From: Euryodendron excelsum
Taxonomy: Eukaryota; Streptophyta; Magnoliopsida; Ericales; Pentaphylacaceae
Length of the DNA stretch: 64,000 nt
Reading direction: 5' to 3'
NCBI GenBank assembly: GCA_033060915.1
Contig: CM065378.1
Location: 10,373,001-10,437,000 of the forward strand
Part shown: positions 1 to 10,260 of the stretch, piece by piece
Layout of the letters: every line of letters begins with the position of its first letter
Numbering within the stretch: position 1 is the stretch's first letter
The notes under the pieces: generated by a model
Told to the model about the DNA's origin: nothing
Databases searched by the model: none
The model's input: the letters and a program-made list of their open reading frames with translations, nothing else
Program-made: the position numbers and the translations under genes

Positions 1-2
1 CT

Positions 3-212
3 GTTGAACACGATTGTAATTTCTCTTATTCTTCTTACCTCTTCACTCCACGAACAGAAGAAGAAGAACTTGAGCAACCCACAATGCCCAATTCTGCAGC
101 CATGACTGCAAAGAGCACACAAGAGACTTGCACTGAGTACTACTTCTACTTCAAAGTTGACAACAATAAATTAACCACCTTACATTCTGCGATACATATA
201 TGCTCTGTATAG
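3..212 (+). CDS. Possible 3' end of an unknown gene (partial at left edge)
   Basis: One forward frame is open from the left edge for about 69 codons and ends at a TAG at 210-212; the other two forward frames stop early. The peptide is rich in Glu, Thr and Tyr, with an acidic stretch (TEEEELEQP) near its middle, and looks more like coding sequence than the flanking AT-rich DNA. An AATAAA-like signal lies about 50 bases after the stop. I recognise no domain and there is no start codon in the window, so this is at best the last exon of a gene lying to the left. It could also be a chance open frame. Confidence 0.3.
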   Translation, partial: VEHDCNFSYSSYLFTPRTEEEELEQPTMPNSAAMTAKSTQETCTEYYFYFKVDNNKLTTLHSAIHICSV

Positions 213-1593
213 TTTATACAAGGATTCCTCATAATCATTGGAATGTAATTTTCTATTAATAAATATTGACCCTATCAGCGATGGAAAGGTTTGTATTCAA
301 CTAAGGAAGTTGTCGTTTTCCTTCAAGTTATGAATAGTGAAATTGGGATCCGACTCCTCTTTAGTTCTGGCATGAACTGTTCAATGAAAACAAGTAATTA
401 ATGGCTGTGAAAAGGTCAGGTCATTGAGTTTTTAAATCAAACCCAAAACAAATTAAGATGTAATTTGGTGTATTCTGTTAAGGTTGTCAAACTTCTAGTA
501 AAAGTAGCTGTTAATTTGTAGACAATATTAATTTTGTGTTTTGATGATGTGTTGTTGCTTTCCGCATTGAATTGAAAATCTCCGATTCCTGTTAAGAGGA
601 GCCGGATCTAGTTGTTTCTTTCCTACTACTCTTTTAGCATGATACAACTACTGTGAAAATCAAGAATTGAACTGACCTTGATTAGTTTTCAAATTTTGGA
701 CTTCCAAACCAACCAACTTGTGAAAATTCAGGTTTGTTTAAAAAAACAAACGAAATACGTTTTAGAAAATTGGTCTGAGACGTATCCCAGTTTCAACTTT
801 TTCTGTGAACAAAGGATTCATGTAGCAGTCAACGAAGTGTAACTTTTCATTTGGTTTTTGCGATATTCAGCCGTCCAAGAAATTTTATGGAGTTCTGGTT
901 AATATAAAGTGACTGCTATTTGTTTCCCAAGTACAAAAAATTACCCAAAAAAATTACTACTATATGAAATTCAAAAGCGACTGCTACTCTTTTTTGGGCA
1001 CAAAATAATACCCGAAACAAAAGGCTACTGTATTTTGGGCACAAGAAGTACCCAAAAAAAACAAAAAAATAAGTTCTAGTCATGAATTTGGATCAGCTCT
1101 ATTTTATAATTAGAAATTGAGATTTTCATTCTATCAATCAATAGAGTAGATGATGCCAAGTTAAAACTACGATGTTTTGTATTAAATATAAATCCTTATA
1201 TATAACCATAACCTCCTTCGTTATAAAGCAAGTTTTAAGTAAATTCATTTTATTCCTTTATTTTATTTTACTTAACGTGTCAACTTCTCAATCAATATAA
1301 TGGAGATTTTCATTCAAAAAATAAAATTTGGAGGATCCTCAGCCCTTTAAGTTACCCCAAATTTCGTGAGATTCTTTAGATGGCCAACTAACACAAAAAC
1401 CAAATCAAAAGCTACACTTTGTTTCGGTTGCATGGCTTCCAAATTGTGTTCCTACTAGATCTAATTCCACAGACCAACTCAAGATGCTTTCTATTGTTAT
1501 TTTATTACTCGTGTATATATATACTATTTCTGCATCTTTATGTTAACACATTGATAATTAGTTTGTTCTAGAGAGAGAGAGAGAGCTGCTAAT
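213..1593. other. Gene-less upstream region of expansin copy 1
   Basis: AT-rich intergenic DNA with no supported gene. From about 476 onward it belongs to the tandem-duplicated unit and recurs from about 4941, with about 140 bases around 500-640 absent from the second copy. A TATATATATA run near 1515 and a GA tract at 1571-1585, just before the expansin ATG, look like remnants of its promoter and 5' leader. Confidence 0.6.
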
Positions 1594-1912
1594 ATGGCTG
1601 CCAAAGAGTCTACCATTGTAGTCATGGCCATGGCTTTGTTCCTAATTAGTGCAATTGCAGCCAAAGATGGGTGGAATGATGCACATGCCACATTTTATGG
1701 TGATATGAAAGGCACTGCAACCATGAGTGAGTCATTCTTCTTCTTCTTCTTTTATAAGCTTCAACTTTGAAATCACAGTGATGGCCAAGCAAACTTGGCA
1801 AGAAAGCAAATAAACAGTGGCAGAGCTAGAAAATTCATCCAAAAGGGGCAATCATTAATGAACATCTATTTTTTTTTTTAATTGGCCATAAAACACTTTA
1901 CTTTCATCTATA

Positions 1913-3412
1913 TCTTCTATACTTATTATAAAGCAAACTCGTTTGATGAAGTTTTTACTTTTTTTTTTTTTAACAGCAAAATCTAAATAGATTGACTGAA
2001 AAAGGAAGCAAGATGTGGGATTTTACAAGCTTGAAAGGCCTGGCTGAAATACCCACACTACACCACAAAAGTTGAAAAGAATTCAACCTACCTAACACAA
2101 AAAAGTCATTCTACTTAAGCAAGGTGGGGCTTATGGATTTAACACTTCCAATACAATGAAAAACTATCAAAATTGAAGCATCCTCCGCTTGTTTTAGCTT
2201 GAGCCCAGAACATCACTTGTAGCTTAATCGATTCCACTATTTCTTCCAAGGAAATCTGTTTACTATTGAAGATAACTCCATTCTTAGCTAACCTGATATT
2301 CCACATGCAAGAGTTAGAATCAGAGCTTCCCAAATTGGTTTACCAAGATTCTTGTTTTTGTAACGAAACCATCATTTAATGAGATCAGATACAATCCCTG
2401 AACTTACCCATTCAAGACCCCACCACTTCAGAATGCTACTTCCAAACTAGCCATGAAACTCTGTACTGAAGAAGACTATGGTTAGATTCCTCCAGATTCT
2501 TCTCACAAAAGACACACTTTACACTTTCATTGTGAGGCAAAATATTCCTATGCAGCAGAAATACTTTGGTCTTTATCCTTTTTTGAATTGCCAGCCAACA
2601 AAATATTTGAACTTTTAAAGGAGCCCATGTTTTTCAAATTTTGTCCATCAACGGATGCACATTCTAATTCACACCTTCAGTCAATCAGATATAAGGTTTA
2701 ACTATGAATAATCCATCAGTGCTTGCTTCCCACTTTATAGAGTCATTATCATTTCCATTAGAAGCCACGTTGCCAATTTGCAGCAAGAGATCATTGAGAC
2801 TTTCTTTCTCCCAAGAGAATAGTCTTCTTCTAAATCTAAAGTTCTGTGAACCTGAGAAATCTTTAATCTCAGCAACCATTGCCTCTTGTTGCTCAGATAA
2901 GAGGAATAGCCAGGAAAACCTATTCATTAAAAGGTATGTATCCGCCAATAGTTCTGACCAGAATTTTGTTGTGAGCCCCTTGCCTGGAATAACTTTGAGG
3001 TTTGATACCATGATCATTTTTAAAGATTGCTGATCCTCCTTTGACATGAGGATGTAATGTATCATAACTGAGTGATTGACCTGTCTCCCTTGCGAAAGTC
3101 CATCTTGAGACATCCCAATTATATTTGTGACATACAGCTCTTTTTTACATTGCATTCTTGTCTCTTGTAAATTTTTCCTATCATATAGCCAGTAGAGTCA
3201 TGTTGGTGAAGCTTCTACTTTGTTTTTGTTGACAAAAATGACCACAACAGGACGTTTGTCCAGTTTATATTCAATATATGCATGAATAATTATGTAAAGT
3301 CTACAATCAAATTGCTTTTTTAGATTCTGTAACCGCTCACTATTAAATTAGTGGTAGAGAGAGTAATTGGGTATAGTGTAACACACGCACATAGTGCTTG
3401 CTACCATTCTAG
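1913..3412 (+). mobile_element. Helitron-like element A (copy 1), split by a LINE fragment
   Basis: The element starts with TC after an A (TCTTCTATACTTATTATAAA). It ends with a partly eroded hairpin (ACACGCAC, loop, GCTTGCT) followed about 10 bases later by CTAG before a T, the 3' end expected of a Helitron. It has no Rep/helicase coding, so it is non-autonomous. A LINE fragment interrupts it about 45 bases from its 5' end. The duplicate at 6302-7807 keeps a perfect hairpin. Confidence 0.6.
1959..3205 (-). mobile_element. LINE (L1-type) 3' fragment, antisense (copy 1)
   Basis: A poly-T run at 1959-1971 is the poly(A) tail of an element inserted on the minus strand. Minus-strand frames at 3155-2685 and 2333-2139 encode the C-terminal part of an L1-type ORF2 after the reverse transcriptase, including the FRRRLFSWEKESLNDLLLQI block and a zf-RVT-like segment (SIKWEASTDGLF). 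Near-identical 12-base flanks (TGAAGTTTTTAC and TGAAGCTTCTAC) fit a target-site duplication. The copy is 5'-truncated and dead. Confidence 0.75.
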
Positions 3413-3422
3413 TATATCTATA

Positions 3423-3673
3423 TCTATACTTACTATTATAAAGTAAACCCTTTTAGTGAAGCCTTCACTTTGGTAAAATTTTTTTTTTATTGATAAAAAT
3501 GACCCACAGCATGAAGTTTGTCCCGTTGACATTCAACACATGCAATGGTAATTATGTAATACTCACAAACCACACCACTTCTTCAAATTTTATAACCGCC
3601 CACTACTTACTCCTCATCTTTTCTCTCTTATTTGCACAAACTAATCACTCACGTAATGAGAACACCCTTCTAG
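3423..3673 (+). mobile_element. Small Helitron-like element B (copy 1)
   Basis: The sequence starts with TCTATACTTACTATTATAAA after an A, as element A does, and shares internal motifs with it. It ends in CCCTTCTAG after a weak hairpin. It begins about 10 bases after the 3' end of element A, so the two lie head to tail. The base after CTAG is C, not the expected T, so the 3' limit is less certain. Confidence 0.45.
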
Positions 3674-3944
3674 CAAGTATAACACACCAAAAATGCTATT
3701 TTTTCAAATACTTTGTACTAATACTTCAATAGAATGATGTGAAAAATGTATTTTTGTAATTAAAAGCTATTATTATGAATGTTTATTTTAAAATCAAAGA
3801 TTTAGATTTCATCACATCATTTTCTACAAGAATTTTATATAATTATATATATATATATATATTATAAGTAATAGCTTATACATACTTGTATAAAGGGATC
3901 TTTGAAAGTTGTCCGCCACTGCCAATATATATATAAACATATAC

Positions 3945-3980
<36 letters not shown>

Positions 3981-4653
3981 TAAATTTGGCTAGTTGGTTG
4001 GATGAATGAAGCTGGTCTGGTCCATTAAGTTCTTTTTGGCATGTTTTTGTTCACAGAAGGAGCTTGTGGCTATGGAGATCTCTTTAATAGTGGCTATGGT
4101 CTTGAAACAACAGCCTTAAGCACAGTTCTCTTTCACAAGGGGCTCACCTGTGGAGCCTGCTATGAAGTCAAGTGTGACAATTCAACATGGTGCCTAGACT
4201 ACACAATCCAAGTCACTGCCACCAACCTCTGCCCAGACAAAAAAATTTGTGAGAACCCCTTGCAGCACTTTGACTTGTCACAGCCAATGTTCCGAAAGAT
4301 TGCTTCAGTTGAGGTTGGCATTGTTCCCATTCTATATAAAAAAAGTCCCCCGCATTAAATAGGGTGGCATTGAGTTTGAGATTAAGGGTAACTCTAATTG
4401 GATTCTTGTTTTAGTGTTCAATGTGGGTGGGGCCGGAGACTTTGACGGTGTCAAGATCAAGGGTTCGGATACAAAATGGGTAGAGATGTTGCGAGACTGG
4501 GGTCAGAACTGGCAGACTAGGTCTTAGTTAGTAGGCCAAAACTTGTCGTTTCAAGTAACTACTAGTGATGGTGGGATGGGGGAATCTGATAATGTTGCAC
4601 CTGCTAACTGGAAGTTTGGTAATGTCTATGAGTATGAGGGCAACCAATTTTGA

Positions 4654-5975
4654 AGATAAGTCACCGACAACCGAACAAATTCTTAGTATTAAGGTAGTAC
4701 TGATTACTGTCACGACTAAGATATTATAATGTGAGACCCATCAATTTGATGGAGAGTAAAGATCGCAATAGAAGTAGTACTCTAAAACATGAGTTTTACC
4801 TGCTTACTATTTTTTTTCCTAACTGCCTGATGTTGCTTGCTTGTACATATACATAGACATAAGTATGCATGTAAGCACACATGTTGAAAATTAGCTTCCT
4901 TTCTTTTGGATCTGCAGCTATGGCTAGACCTAGTTTATTGTGTTAAGGTTGTCAAACTTATGGTAATGATACAACTATGTGAGTAGTCCAGAGGTATGCA
5001 TGAATCGAACTGGACTAAAGCCAAATCAAGAATTGAACTAACCTTGATTGGTTTTAAATTTTGAACTCGCAACCAACCAACTTGTGAAAATTCAAGTTTG
5101 TTCAAAAAAACAAACGAAATACGTTTTAGAAAATTGGTCTGAGACGTATCCCAGTTTTCAACTTTTTTTGTGAACAAAGGACTCATGTAGCAGTCAACGA
5201 AGTGTAACTTTTCATTTGGCTTTTGCGATAGTCAGCCGTCCAAGAAATTTTACGGAGTTCTGGTTAATTTAAAGTGACTACTATTTGTTTCCCAGGTACA
5301 AAAAAATTACCCGAAAAAATTACTACTATATGAAATTCAAAAGCGACTGCTACTCTTTTTTGGGTACACAACAATATCCGAAACAAAATGCAACTGTATA
5401 TTGGGCACAAGAAGCACCCCCCAAAAAAGAAAAGTTCTAGTCAAGTTCAATTTGGATCATCTCTATTTTATAATTAGAAACATAAATTTTCATTTCATCA
5501 ATTAGTAGACTAGATCATATCAAGTTATATTTATTACCCAAACTATAATGTTTTGTATTAAATTTAAATGCTTATATATAACCATAATCTCCTTCATTAT
5601 AAAGCAAGTTTTAAGTAAACTCATTTTATCTCTTCATTTTTATTTTAATTAATGTGTCAACTTATAAATCAATGAAATAGAGATTTTCATTCAAAAAATG
5701 AAATGGAGAGGATCTTATCCCTTTTAAGTTACTCCAAATTTCGTGAGATTCTTTAGACGGCCAACTAACACAAAATTAAACCAAATCAAAAGCTACACTT
5801 TTGTTTCAGTTGCATGGCTTCCGAATTGTGTTCCTACTAGATCTAATTCCACATACCAACTCAAGATGCTTTCTATTGTTATTTTATTACTCTTGTATAT
5901 ATACTATTTCTGCATCTTTATCTTAACACATTGGTAATTAGTTTGCTCTAGAGAGAGAGAGAGAGAGCTGCTAAT
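4654..5975. other. Gene-less stretch between the expansin copies
   Basis: This holds the 3' flank of copy 1 to about 4940 and then the upstream region of copy 2. No separate gene is supported. A TATA-rich run near 5897 and a GA tract at 5951-5967 mirror those before copy 1. Confidence 0.6.
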
Positions 5976-6301
5976 ATGGCTGCCAAAGAGTCTACCATTG
6001 TAGTCATGGCCATGGCTTTGTTCCTAATTAGTGCAATTGCAACCAAAGATGGGTGGAATGATGCACATGCCACATTTTATGGTGACATGAAAGGCACTGC
6101 GACCATGACTAAGTCATTCTTCTTCTTCTTCTTCTTTTATAAGCTTCAACTTTGAAATCACAGTGATGGCCAAGCAAACTTGGCAAGAAAGCAAATAAAC
6201 AGTGGCAGAGCCGAAAAATTCATCCAAAAGGGGCAATCATTAATGAACATCTATTTTTTTTAATTTTGAATCAACCATAAAGCACTTTAATTTCATCTAT
6301 A

Positions 6302-7807
6302 TCTTCTATACTTGCTATTATAAAACAAACTCATTTGATGAAGCTTTCACTTCTTTTTTTTTAACAGCAAAATAGAAATAAATTGACTGAAAAAGGAAGC
6401 AAGATGTGGGATTTTACAAGCCTGAAAGGCCTGGCTGAAATACCTACACTACACCACAAAAGTTGAAAAGAATTCAACCTACTTAACACATACAAGTCAT
6501 TCTACTTAAGCAAGGTGGGGCTTATGGATTTAACAATTTCAATACCATGAAAAACTATCAGAATTGAAGCATCCGCCACTTGTTTTAGCTTGAGCCCAGA
6601 ACATCACTTGTAGCTTAATCGATTCCACTATTCCTTCCAAGGAAATCTGTTTACTATTGAAGATAACTCCATTCTTAGCTAACCTGATATTCCACATGCA
6701 AGACAGTTAGAATCAGAGCTTCCCAAATTGGTTTACCAAGATTCTTGTTTTTGCAACTAAACCATCATTTAATGAGATCAGATACAATCCCTGAACTTAC
6801 CCATTCAAGACCCCACCACTTCACAGAATGTTACTTCCAAACTAGCCATGAAACTCTGTACTGAAGAAGAATATGGTTAGATTCCTCCAGATTCTTCTCA
6901 CAAAAGACACTTTACACTTTCATTGTGAGGCAAAATATTCGTATGCAGCAGAAATACTTTGGTCTTTATCCTTTTTTGAATTGCCAGCCAACAAAATATT
7001 TGAACTTTTAAAGGAGCCCATGTTTTTCAAATTTTGTCCATCAATGGATGCACATTCTAATTCATACCTTCAGTCAATCAGATATAAGGTTTAACTATGA
7101 ATAATCCATCAGTGCTTGCTTCCCACTTTATAGAGTCATTATCATTTCCATTAGAAGCCCCGTTACCAATTTGCAGCAAAAGATCATTGAGACTTTCTTT
7201 CTCCCAAGAGAATAGTCTTCTTCTAAATCTAAAGTTCTGTGAACCTGAGAAATCTTTAATCTCAGCAACCATTGGCTTTTGTTGCTCAGATAAGAGGAAT
7301 AGCCAGGAAAACCTATTCATTAAAAGGTATGTATCCGCCAATAGTTCTGACCAGAATTTTGTTGTTAACCCCTTGCCTGGAATAACTTTGAGGTTTGATA
7401 CTATGATCATTTTTAAAGATTGCTGATCCTCCTTTGACATGAGGATGTAATGTATCATAACTGAGTGATTGACCTGTCTCCCTTGCGAAAGTCCATCTTT
7501 AGACATCCCAATTATATTTGTGGCATATAGCTCTTTTTTACATTGCATTCTTGTCTCTTGTAAATTTTTCCTATCATTTTGCCAGTAGAGTCATGTTTGG
7601 CGAAGCCTCTACTTTGATTTTTGTTGACAAAAATGACCACAACAGGACGTTTGTCCAGTTTACATTCAATACATGTAAGAATAATTATGTAAAATCTACA
7701 ATCAAATTGCTTTTTTAGATTCTGTAACTGCCCACTACTAAATTAGTGGTAGAGAGAGTAATTGGCTATAGTGTCGCACACGCACATAGTGCGTGTCACC
7801 TTTCTAG
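6302..7807 (+). mobile_element. Helitron-like element A (copy 2) with intact 3' hairpin
   Basis: It starts TCTTCTATACTTGCTATTAT after an A. The 3' end holds a perfect 8-bp hairpin (ACACGCAC, loop ATA, GTGCGTGT at 7778-7796), followed 7 bases later by CTAG (7804-7807) and a T. This is the textbook Helitron 3' terminus. No Rep/helicase coding is present. It is interrupted by the LINE fragment at 6351-7599. Confidence 0.7.
6351..7599 (-). mobile_element. LINE (L1-type) 3' fragment, antisense (copy 2)
   Basis: This is the duplicate of the fragment at 1959-3205. The minus-strand frame 7548-7078 encodes the same 156-residue ORF2 C-terminal piece with only a few substitutions. The poly-T run again marks the poly(A) end on the left. 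It was inserted before the tandem duplication. Confidence 0.75.
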
Positions 7808-7817
7808 TATATCTATA

Positions 7818-8068
7818 TCTATACTTACTATTATAAAGCAAACTCTTTTAGTGAAGCCTTTACTTTAGTGAATTTTTTTTTTTATTGATAAAAATGACTC
7901 ACAGCAGAAAGTTTGTCCCGTTAACATTAAACACATGCAAAGGTAATTATGTAATACTCACAAACCACACCTCTTCTTCAAATTTTATAACCGCCCACTA
8001 CTTACTCCTTATTTTTTCTCTCTTATTTGCACAAACTAATCACTCACCTAATGGGGACACCCTTCTAG
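7818..8068 (+). mobile_element. Small Helitron-like element B (copy 2)
   Basis: This is the duplicate of the element at 3423-3673: the same TCTATACTTACTATTATAAA start and a CCCTTCTAG end, starting about 10 bases after the end of element A. Confidence 0.45.
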
Positions 8069-9073
8069 CAAGTATAACACTCCAAAAATGCTATTTTTTC
8101 AAAAACTTTGTACTAATACTTCAATAGAATGATATGAAAAATGCATTTTTGTAATTAAAAACTATTATTATGAATGTTTATTTTAAAATAAAAGATTTAG
8201 ATTTTATCACATCATTTTTTACAAGATTTTTATATAATATTATATATATGTATTATAAGTAATAGCTTATATATACTTATAAAAAGGAATCTTTGAAAGT
8301 TGTCCGCCACTGCCAATATATATATAAACATATACATATATAGAGAGACAGAGAGAGAGACAGAGAGACAGAGAGTAAATTTGGCTAGTTGGTTGGATGA
8401 ATGAAGCTGGTCTGATCCATTAAGTTCTTTTTGGCATGTTTTTGTTCACAGAAGGAGCTTGTGGCCATGGAGATCTCTTTAATAGTGGCTATGGTCTTGA
8501 AACAACAGCCTTAAGCACAGTTCTCTTTCACAAGGGGTTCACATGTGGAGCCTGCTATGATGTCAAATGTGACAATTCAACATGGTGCCTGGACAACACA
8601 ATCCAAGTCACTGCCACCAACCTCTGCCCAGACAAAAACTTTTGTGAGAACCCCTTGCAGCACTTCGACTTGTCACAGCCAATGTTTCGAAAGATTGCTT
8701 CAGTTGAGGCTGGCATTATTCCCATTCCATATAAAAAAGTCCCCTGCATAAAATAGGGTGGCATTGTGTTTGAGATTAAGGGTAACTCCAATTGGATTCT
8801 TGTTTTAGAGTTCAATGTGGGTGGGGCCCGAGACGTTGACGGTGTCAAGATCAAGGGTTCGGATACAAAATGGGTAGAGATGTTGCGAGACTGGGGTCAG
8901 AACTGGCAGACTAGGTCTCAGTTAGTAGGCCAAAAATTGCCGTTTCAAGTAACTACTAGTGATGGTAGGATGGTGGAATCTGATAATGTTGCATCTGCTA
9001 ACTGGAAGTTTGGTAATGTCTATAAGGGCAACCAATTTTGAAGATAAGTCACCGACAACCGAACAAATTCTTA

Positions 9074-10007
9074 GGGCTCGTTTGATTTTTCAGCCAGACA
9101 AAGAGTCCTTGGACTGATAGTCTTAGGATTGTCAATTCTAAGACTAATAGTACCAAGTAATTGTTTAATTTCATATTTGTTTGCACATAGTATAAAAGGT
9201 GAGACTAATTTTACAACTATAAAAAATAACCATATTATCCCTCACTATATATTATTAGTTTATAATATAAATAATATAATCATATATATATAATAATAAA
9301 ATATAATATTATAGGCTAAGAAAATAATAATATAATATTAGCGTCTAGGACAAGTATATTATATATATAAAAAATACATGTATATTATTAATATTATATT
9401 ATAGTACGTTATTATAATATATTATAATGTAAATTAATATTATATACTTGCTATATATTATGTTATAGTATGTATTTGTCATCTATTGTAATGTAAAATA
9501 ATGTATAATAGTATGTCTTACAAATTTATACATATAAAATACTAATATATATAATATATTATACAATATTATATTATTATAATGGAATATAAAGAGTATA
9601 ATATATGATATACAACATATAATAATGTTATATAAATTTTATAAATGTAATATTACCATATTCTAATATATTATAATAGAATATTATATACAGTAATGTA
9701 TTACGTATATAATATTATATAATATTTTAAAATATAATATTATACAATATTACCGTATTTTAATATTTATAATGTAATATAACATATAAAATATATAATA
9801 TATATTGAGTAGGGGTAGTTAAGTTATTTCAATCTTATCCCTCTTTACTTTAGTCCTGGGATTAGCAAACTTGCCTCCCATAGGATTAGCTAAGAACTAG
9901 TATGTGGTTGATCGGACTACTAGTCCAACCTTTATTTAGGAACCAAACGCGGGACAAGTCCGGACTCCTTATCCAATCTAGCCTTGTCCCATGAATCAAA
10001 CGCGCCC
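9074..10007. mobile_element. PIF/Harbinger-like MITE with TTA duplication, present only in copy 2
   Basis: An AT-rich 934-base insertion has ends GGGCTCGTTTGATT and, inverted, GGGCGCGTTTGATT, and is flanked by TTA at 9071-9073 and 10008-10010. Unit A has the empty site (ATTCTTAGTATT near 4680), so both ends and the 3-base target duplication are fixed by comparison. A TTA target and GGGC-GTTTG termini fit Tourist-like, PIF/Harbinger-mobilised MITEs. No transposase frame is present. It inserted after the tandem duplication. Confidence 0.85.
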
Positions 10008-10260
10008 TTAGTGTTAAGATAGTACAGATTACTGGCACATCTAAGATATTATAATGTGGGACTCATCAAATTGACGGAGGGTAAAGATTATAACAGAAGT
10101 AGTACTCTAAAACATGGGTACTACCTGCTTACTAAATTTTTTTTCCTAACAGCCTGATGTTGCTTGCTTGTACATATACATAGATATAAGTATGCATGTA
10201 AGCACACATGTTGAAAATTAGCTTCCTTTCTTTGGATTTGCAGCTATGGCTAGACTTAGT

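Larger units (their letters stand above)
1815..3921. mobile_element. hAT-like element in expansin intron (copy 1), hosting nested elements
   Basis: The left end reads CAGTGGCAGAGC and the right end, inverted, reads CAGTGGCGGACA, a plant hAT-type terminal inverted repeat. The flanks (CAAATAAA and CCAATATA) look like a decayed 8-base target duplication. Inside lie two Helitron-like elements and a LINE fragment; no transposase remnant was recognised. The same element is at 6200-8312 in the duplicate. Confidence 0.6.
1594..4653 (+). pseudogene. Alpha-expansin pseudogene, copy 1
   Basis: Alpha-expansins are secreted proteins that loosen cell walls without hydrolysis. Exon 1 (1594-1726) encodes a signal peptide and the start of the mature protein and ends at a good GTGAGT donor. 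Exon 2 (4057-4653) follows a 2.3-kb intron and gives GACGYGDLF, the conserved cysteines, the HFD motif of the GH45-like domain, and a C-terminal carbohydrate-binding domain ending near GNQF. Three lesions are visible: an extra A in an A-run near 4340 shifts the frame; the TAG shared with copy 2 lies just after it; and a CAG-to-TAG change at about 4526-4528 follows in the binding domain. Only a truncated product lacking the second domain could be made. Family call is firm; the subgroup is unusual because the usual NFCPP region reads TNLCPD. Confidence 0.85.
476..4940. repeat. Tandem duplication unit A (expansin unit)
   Basis: First copy of a direct tandem duplication of about 4.4 kb. It starts at a TGTTAAGG that recurs at 4941 and runs through the expansin promoter, both exons, the transposon-filled intron and the 3' flank. 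The two units stay collinear base by base over most of their length, including the nested intron elements, so those insertions came before the duplication. Confidence 0.9.
6200..8312. mobile_element. hAT-like element in expansin intron (copy 2)
   Basis: This is the duplicate of the element at 1815-3921, with ends CAGTGGCAGAGC and, inverted, CAGTGGCGGACA. It hosts the same nested Helitron-like and LINE insertions, which shows it was present before the tandem duplication. Confidence 0.6.
5976..9041 (+). pseudogene. Alpha-expansin pseudogene, copy 2
   Basis: This is the duplicate of the expansin at 1594. Exon 1 (5976-6108) encodes the same signal peptide, but the bases after it read CTAAGT where copy 1 has GTGAGT, so the invariant donor GT is gone. 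Exon 2 (8452-9041) keeps a better frame than copy 1: the GACGHG start, the cysteines and HFD are intact, and there is no frameshift. A TAG at 8754-8756 stands where related expansins have a Gln-Gly-Gly stretch after the VPC motif. After it the carbohydrate-binding domain is open to the natural TGA at 9039-9041. The TAG is shared with copy 1, so the gene was already interrupted before it duplicated. Family call firm; pseudogene status well supported. Confidence 0.85.
4941..10260. repeat. Tandem duplication unit B (expansin unit)
   Basis: Second copy of the expansin unit. It ends near 10260, where similarity to the end of unit A (CAGCTATGGCTAGAC) stops. It is longer than unit A because it carries an extra 934-base MITE at 9074-10007. 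Private changes in each unit (different stops, a lost splice donor) show independent decay after duplication. Confidence 0.9.
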
